From Chthonomonadales bacterium (GTDB lineage Bacteria; Armatimonadota; Chthonomonadetes; Chthonomonadales; CAJBBX01): DNA of 34,953 nucleotides. The notes under the pieces are model-generated. The model had not been told where the DNA came from. It worked only from the letters and a program-made list of their open reading frames with translations, and ran no database searches. Positions 33,655 through 34,953 of the stretch are shown piece by piece. The translations under genes were made by a program, and so were the position numbers. Location of the stretch: the NCBI GenBank assembly GCA_027459625.1, contig DAIDHP010000043.1:1-34953 (forward strand). The letters run 5' to 3'. Within the stretch, counting starts at the first letter, position 1, and every line of letters begins with the position of its first letter.

Positions 33655-34815
33655 ATGATCAAAGGTCGAAATAAATTATCTAAAAGAAACGCAGTTCTAT
33701 CTCTGATTGTTGCGTTGGCGCTTACTCCGCTTCTTGCCGGTTGCGGTGGAGGCGGAGGCGGAGGGTCCACTCCGCAATGGGGCGGATTCGGCGCCAATCC
33801 CATGAACACCAGGGCCGGAGGGGCGGGTGGAGCCACGGGGGTAAAGTTGTGGGCTCTCACCACGGGAGGCTATGTCTCCTCCTCCCCCGCCATAAGTTCG
33901 GACGGGACTGTTTACGCAGGTTCCTTCGATGACAAGGTTTACGCCATCGAAGGAACCACCGGCGTTACCAAATGGACGGTTACTACGGGGGGAAACGTCT
34001 TTTCCTCCCCTGCGGTCGGCTCGAATGGGATGGTCTACGTCGGTTCGTTCGATAAAAAGGTGTATGCAATCGATAATTCGACAGGCACCGTGAAATGGAG
34101 TTATCAAACCGGAGGTGAGATAACCTCCTCACCTGTGGTCGGTTCCGACGGCACGGTCTATATTGGCTCCCAGGATGACAAGCTCTATGCTTTGAACGGG
34201 TCCACGGGAGTTGTGAAATGGTCCTACACCGCCGGCGGATGGATCAGTTCGTCGCCCGCCATCGGGACGGATGGTTCCGTTTACGTAGGGTCGCTTGATG
34301 GCAAAGTATACGCATTGAACGGAGCGACAGGGACAGAGAAATGGGCTTTCACCACGGGCGGTCCCGTCATTTCCTCTCCCGCGGTTGGAACGAACGGGGA
34401 TATCTACATAGGCTCCGAGGATGATAATGTGTATGCGATCAACGCTTCAAGCGGCACGCAAGTGTGGAAATACGCCACTGGGGGTCCCGTCTTTTCCTCT
34501 CCTGCGATCGGAGCGAACGGGGACATATACATCGGTTCCTATGACAATAGCGTTTATGCTCTGGATGCAAGCACCGGCGCAAAGAAGTGGGCGTTCGCCA
34601 CGGGGGACAAGGTTGCGTCATCTCCCTCCATCGCCTCCGATGGCACGGTTTACGTGGGCTCGGATGACGACAAATTGTACGCTTTGAATGGGTCCACCGG
34701 CGCGGAAAAATGGAGTTTCACCACCACCGGCGCCGTATCCTCCTCTCCCGCAATTTCCTCCACCGGCGTGGTGTATGTCGGATCGAACGATAATAACATC
34801 TACGCGATAAAATAG
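33655..34815 (+). CDS. PQQ-like beta-propeller lipoprotein
   Basis: A 386-residue protein with signal peptide and lipobox LLAGC (Cys30), followed by seven Gly. Eight repeats of about 40 residues follow, each with SSSPAIG, DGTVYVGS and DDKLYALNGSTG-K-W, which fold as blades of a PQQ/WD-like propeller. No PQQ-binding residues or dehydrogenase domain are present, so it is a scaffold and not an enzyme, similar in kind to BamB. A strong terminator follows. It may be in one transcript with the protease, 48 bases upstream. Confidence 0.85.
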   Translation: MIKGRNKLSKRNAVLSLIVALALTPLLAGCGGGGGGGSTPQWGGFGANPMNTRAGGAGGATGVKLWALTTGGYVSSSPAISSDGTVYAGSFDDKVYAIEGTTGVTKWTVTTGGNVFSSPAVGSNGMVYVGSFDKKVYAIDNSTGTVKWSYQTGGEITSSPVVGSDGTVYIGSQDDKLYALNGSTGVVKWSYTAGGWISSSPAIGTDGSVYVGSLDGKVYALNGATGTEKWAFTTGGPVISSPAVGTNGDIYIGSEDDNVYAINASSGTQVWKYATGGPVFSSPAIGANGDIYIGSYDNSVYALDASTGAKKWAFATGDKVASSPSIASDGTVYVGSDDDKLYALNGSTGAEKWSFTTTGAVSSSPAISSTGVVYVGSNDNNIYAIK

Positions 34816-34852
34816 CGGGGATGATGAGTAAGTTCATAATACTTATGAGTGG

Positions 34853-34882
34853 GGAGCGCCAAGTAACGGCGCTCCTTTTTTT
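34853..34882 (+). terminator. Rho-independent terminator after the propeller gene
   Basis: GGAGCGCC (34853-34860) pairs perfectly with GGCGCTCC (34868-34875), loop AAGTAAC, followed by seven T. Confidence 0.92.
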
Positions 34883-34887
34883 GTATG

Positions 34888-34953
34888 CCGGGCATGTTCA
34901 TGCTCTCGGAGGTGCAAGTCCTCTACGGTGCAGGAAACCGTAACCGTTAAGCG
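34888..34953 (+). ncRNA. Possible structured RNA at the window edge
   Basis: Three stems in a row: GCATG/CATGC (34894-34905), GAGG/CCTC around TGCAAGT (34911-34925) and ACGGT/ACCGT (about 34927-34943). The words GGTGCAAGTCC and ACCGTAACCG occur in the core of cobalamin riboswitches, but group II intron domain I has similar words. The element is cut off by the window end, so it cannot be classed. Confidence 0.3.

Noticed and set aside
33890-34810. Regular repeats that could suggest a CRISPR array or satellite
   Set aside because: The repeats are in frame, about 120 bp long and encode propeller blades, with no constant spacer-repeat pattern.

Overview
The window looks like chromosomal DNA of a Gram-negative, free-living heterotroph. 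It carries lipobox and Sec signal peptides, an RHS polymorphic-toxin locus, GHL10 and GH51 carbohydrate enzymes, DUF1573 and DUF2079 membrane proteins, a sedolisin-type protease and a PQQ-like lipoprotein. This mix is typical of Armatimonadota and related environmental lineages. That placement is inferred from gene content and was not tested.

Region 1 (1-11490, + strand) is an accessory island: a serial array of RHS C-terminal tips, each followed by its own toxin and immunity gene. Eight modules can be read: (1) WHH nuclease-like toxin with a two-domain CERCG-type immunity protein; (2) frameshifted toxin of unknown fold with an unknown immunity protein; (3) DUF4258/BECR-like toxin with a small immunity protein; (4) toxin stub with Imm26; (5) unknown toxin with a pentapeptide-repeat protein; (6) and (7) paralogous AHH-type nucleases with paralogous SitI6-like double-CXXC immunity proteins; (8) a dead RHS remnant. 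The RHS parts are GC-rich and near-identical between modules, while toxin and immunity parts are AT-rich and variable. None of the downstream tips has a convincing start of its own, so they are probably silent donors for a full-length RHS gene left of the window.

Region 2 (11600-15634, - strand) is a tight operon: two thymidylate-kinase-like P-loop proteins (one with Arg in place of the Walker A Lys), a CHAD domain split over two overlapping genes, a helix-hairpin-helix protein, a zinc-ribbon/DUF2007 protein and a TPR-like lipoprotein.

Region 3 (15900-23850) is a metabolic stretch: an exported MTA/SAH-nucleosidase-like protein, a SixA-type histidine phosphatase, a small secreted protein, a GHL10 hydrolase, then a probable co-directional set of GH51 arabinofuranosidase, ADP-ribosylglycohydrolase-family protein and metallo-beta-lactamase-fold hydrolase. 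Hairpins sit in the two gaps of that set.

Region 4 (23900-29290, - strand) is more AT-rich. It holds anchored or secreted proteins of unknown role, two DUF1573 paralogues, a DUF2079 membrane protein, and a damaged sigma-region-4-like regulator carrying a run of 19 G. Region 5 (29860-34953, + strand) encodes a large secreted S53 protease with six C-terminal Ig-like repeats and an eight-repeat PQQ-like propeller lipoprotein followed by a clear terminator.

A dispersed 85-90 bp inverted-repeat element occurs three times in intergenic DNA (11463, 24726, 29616). No tRNA, rRNA, CRISPR array or transposase was seen.
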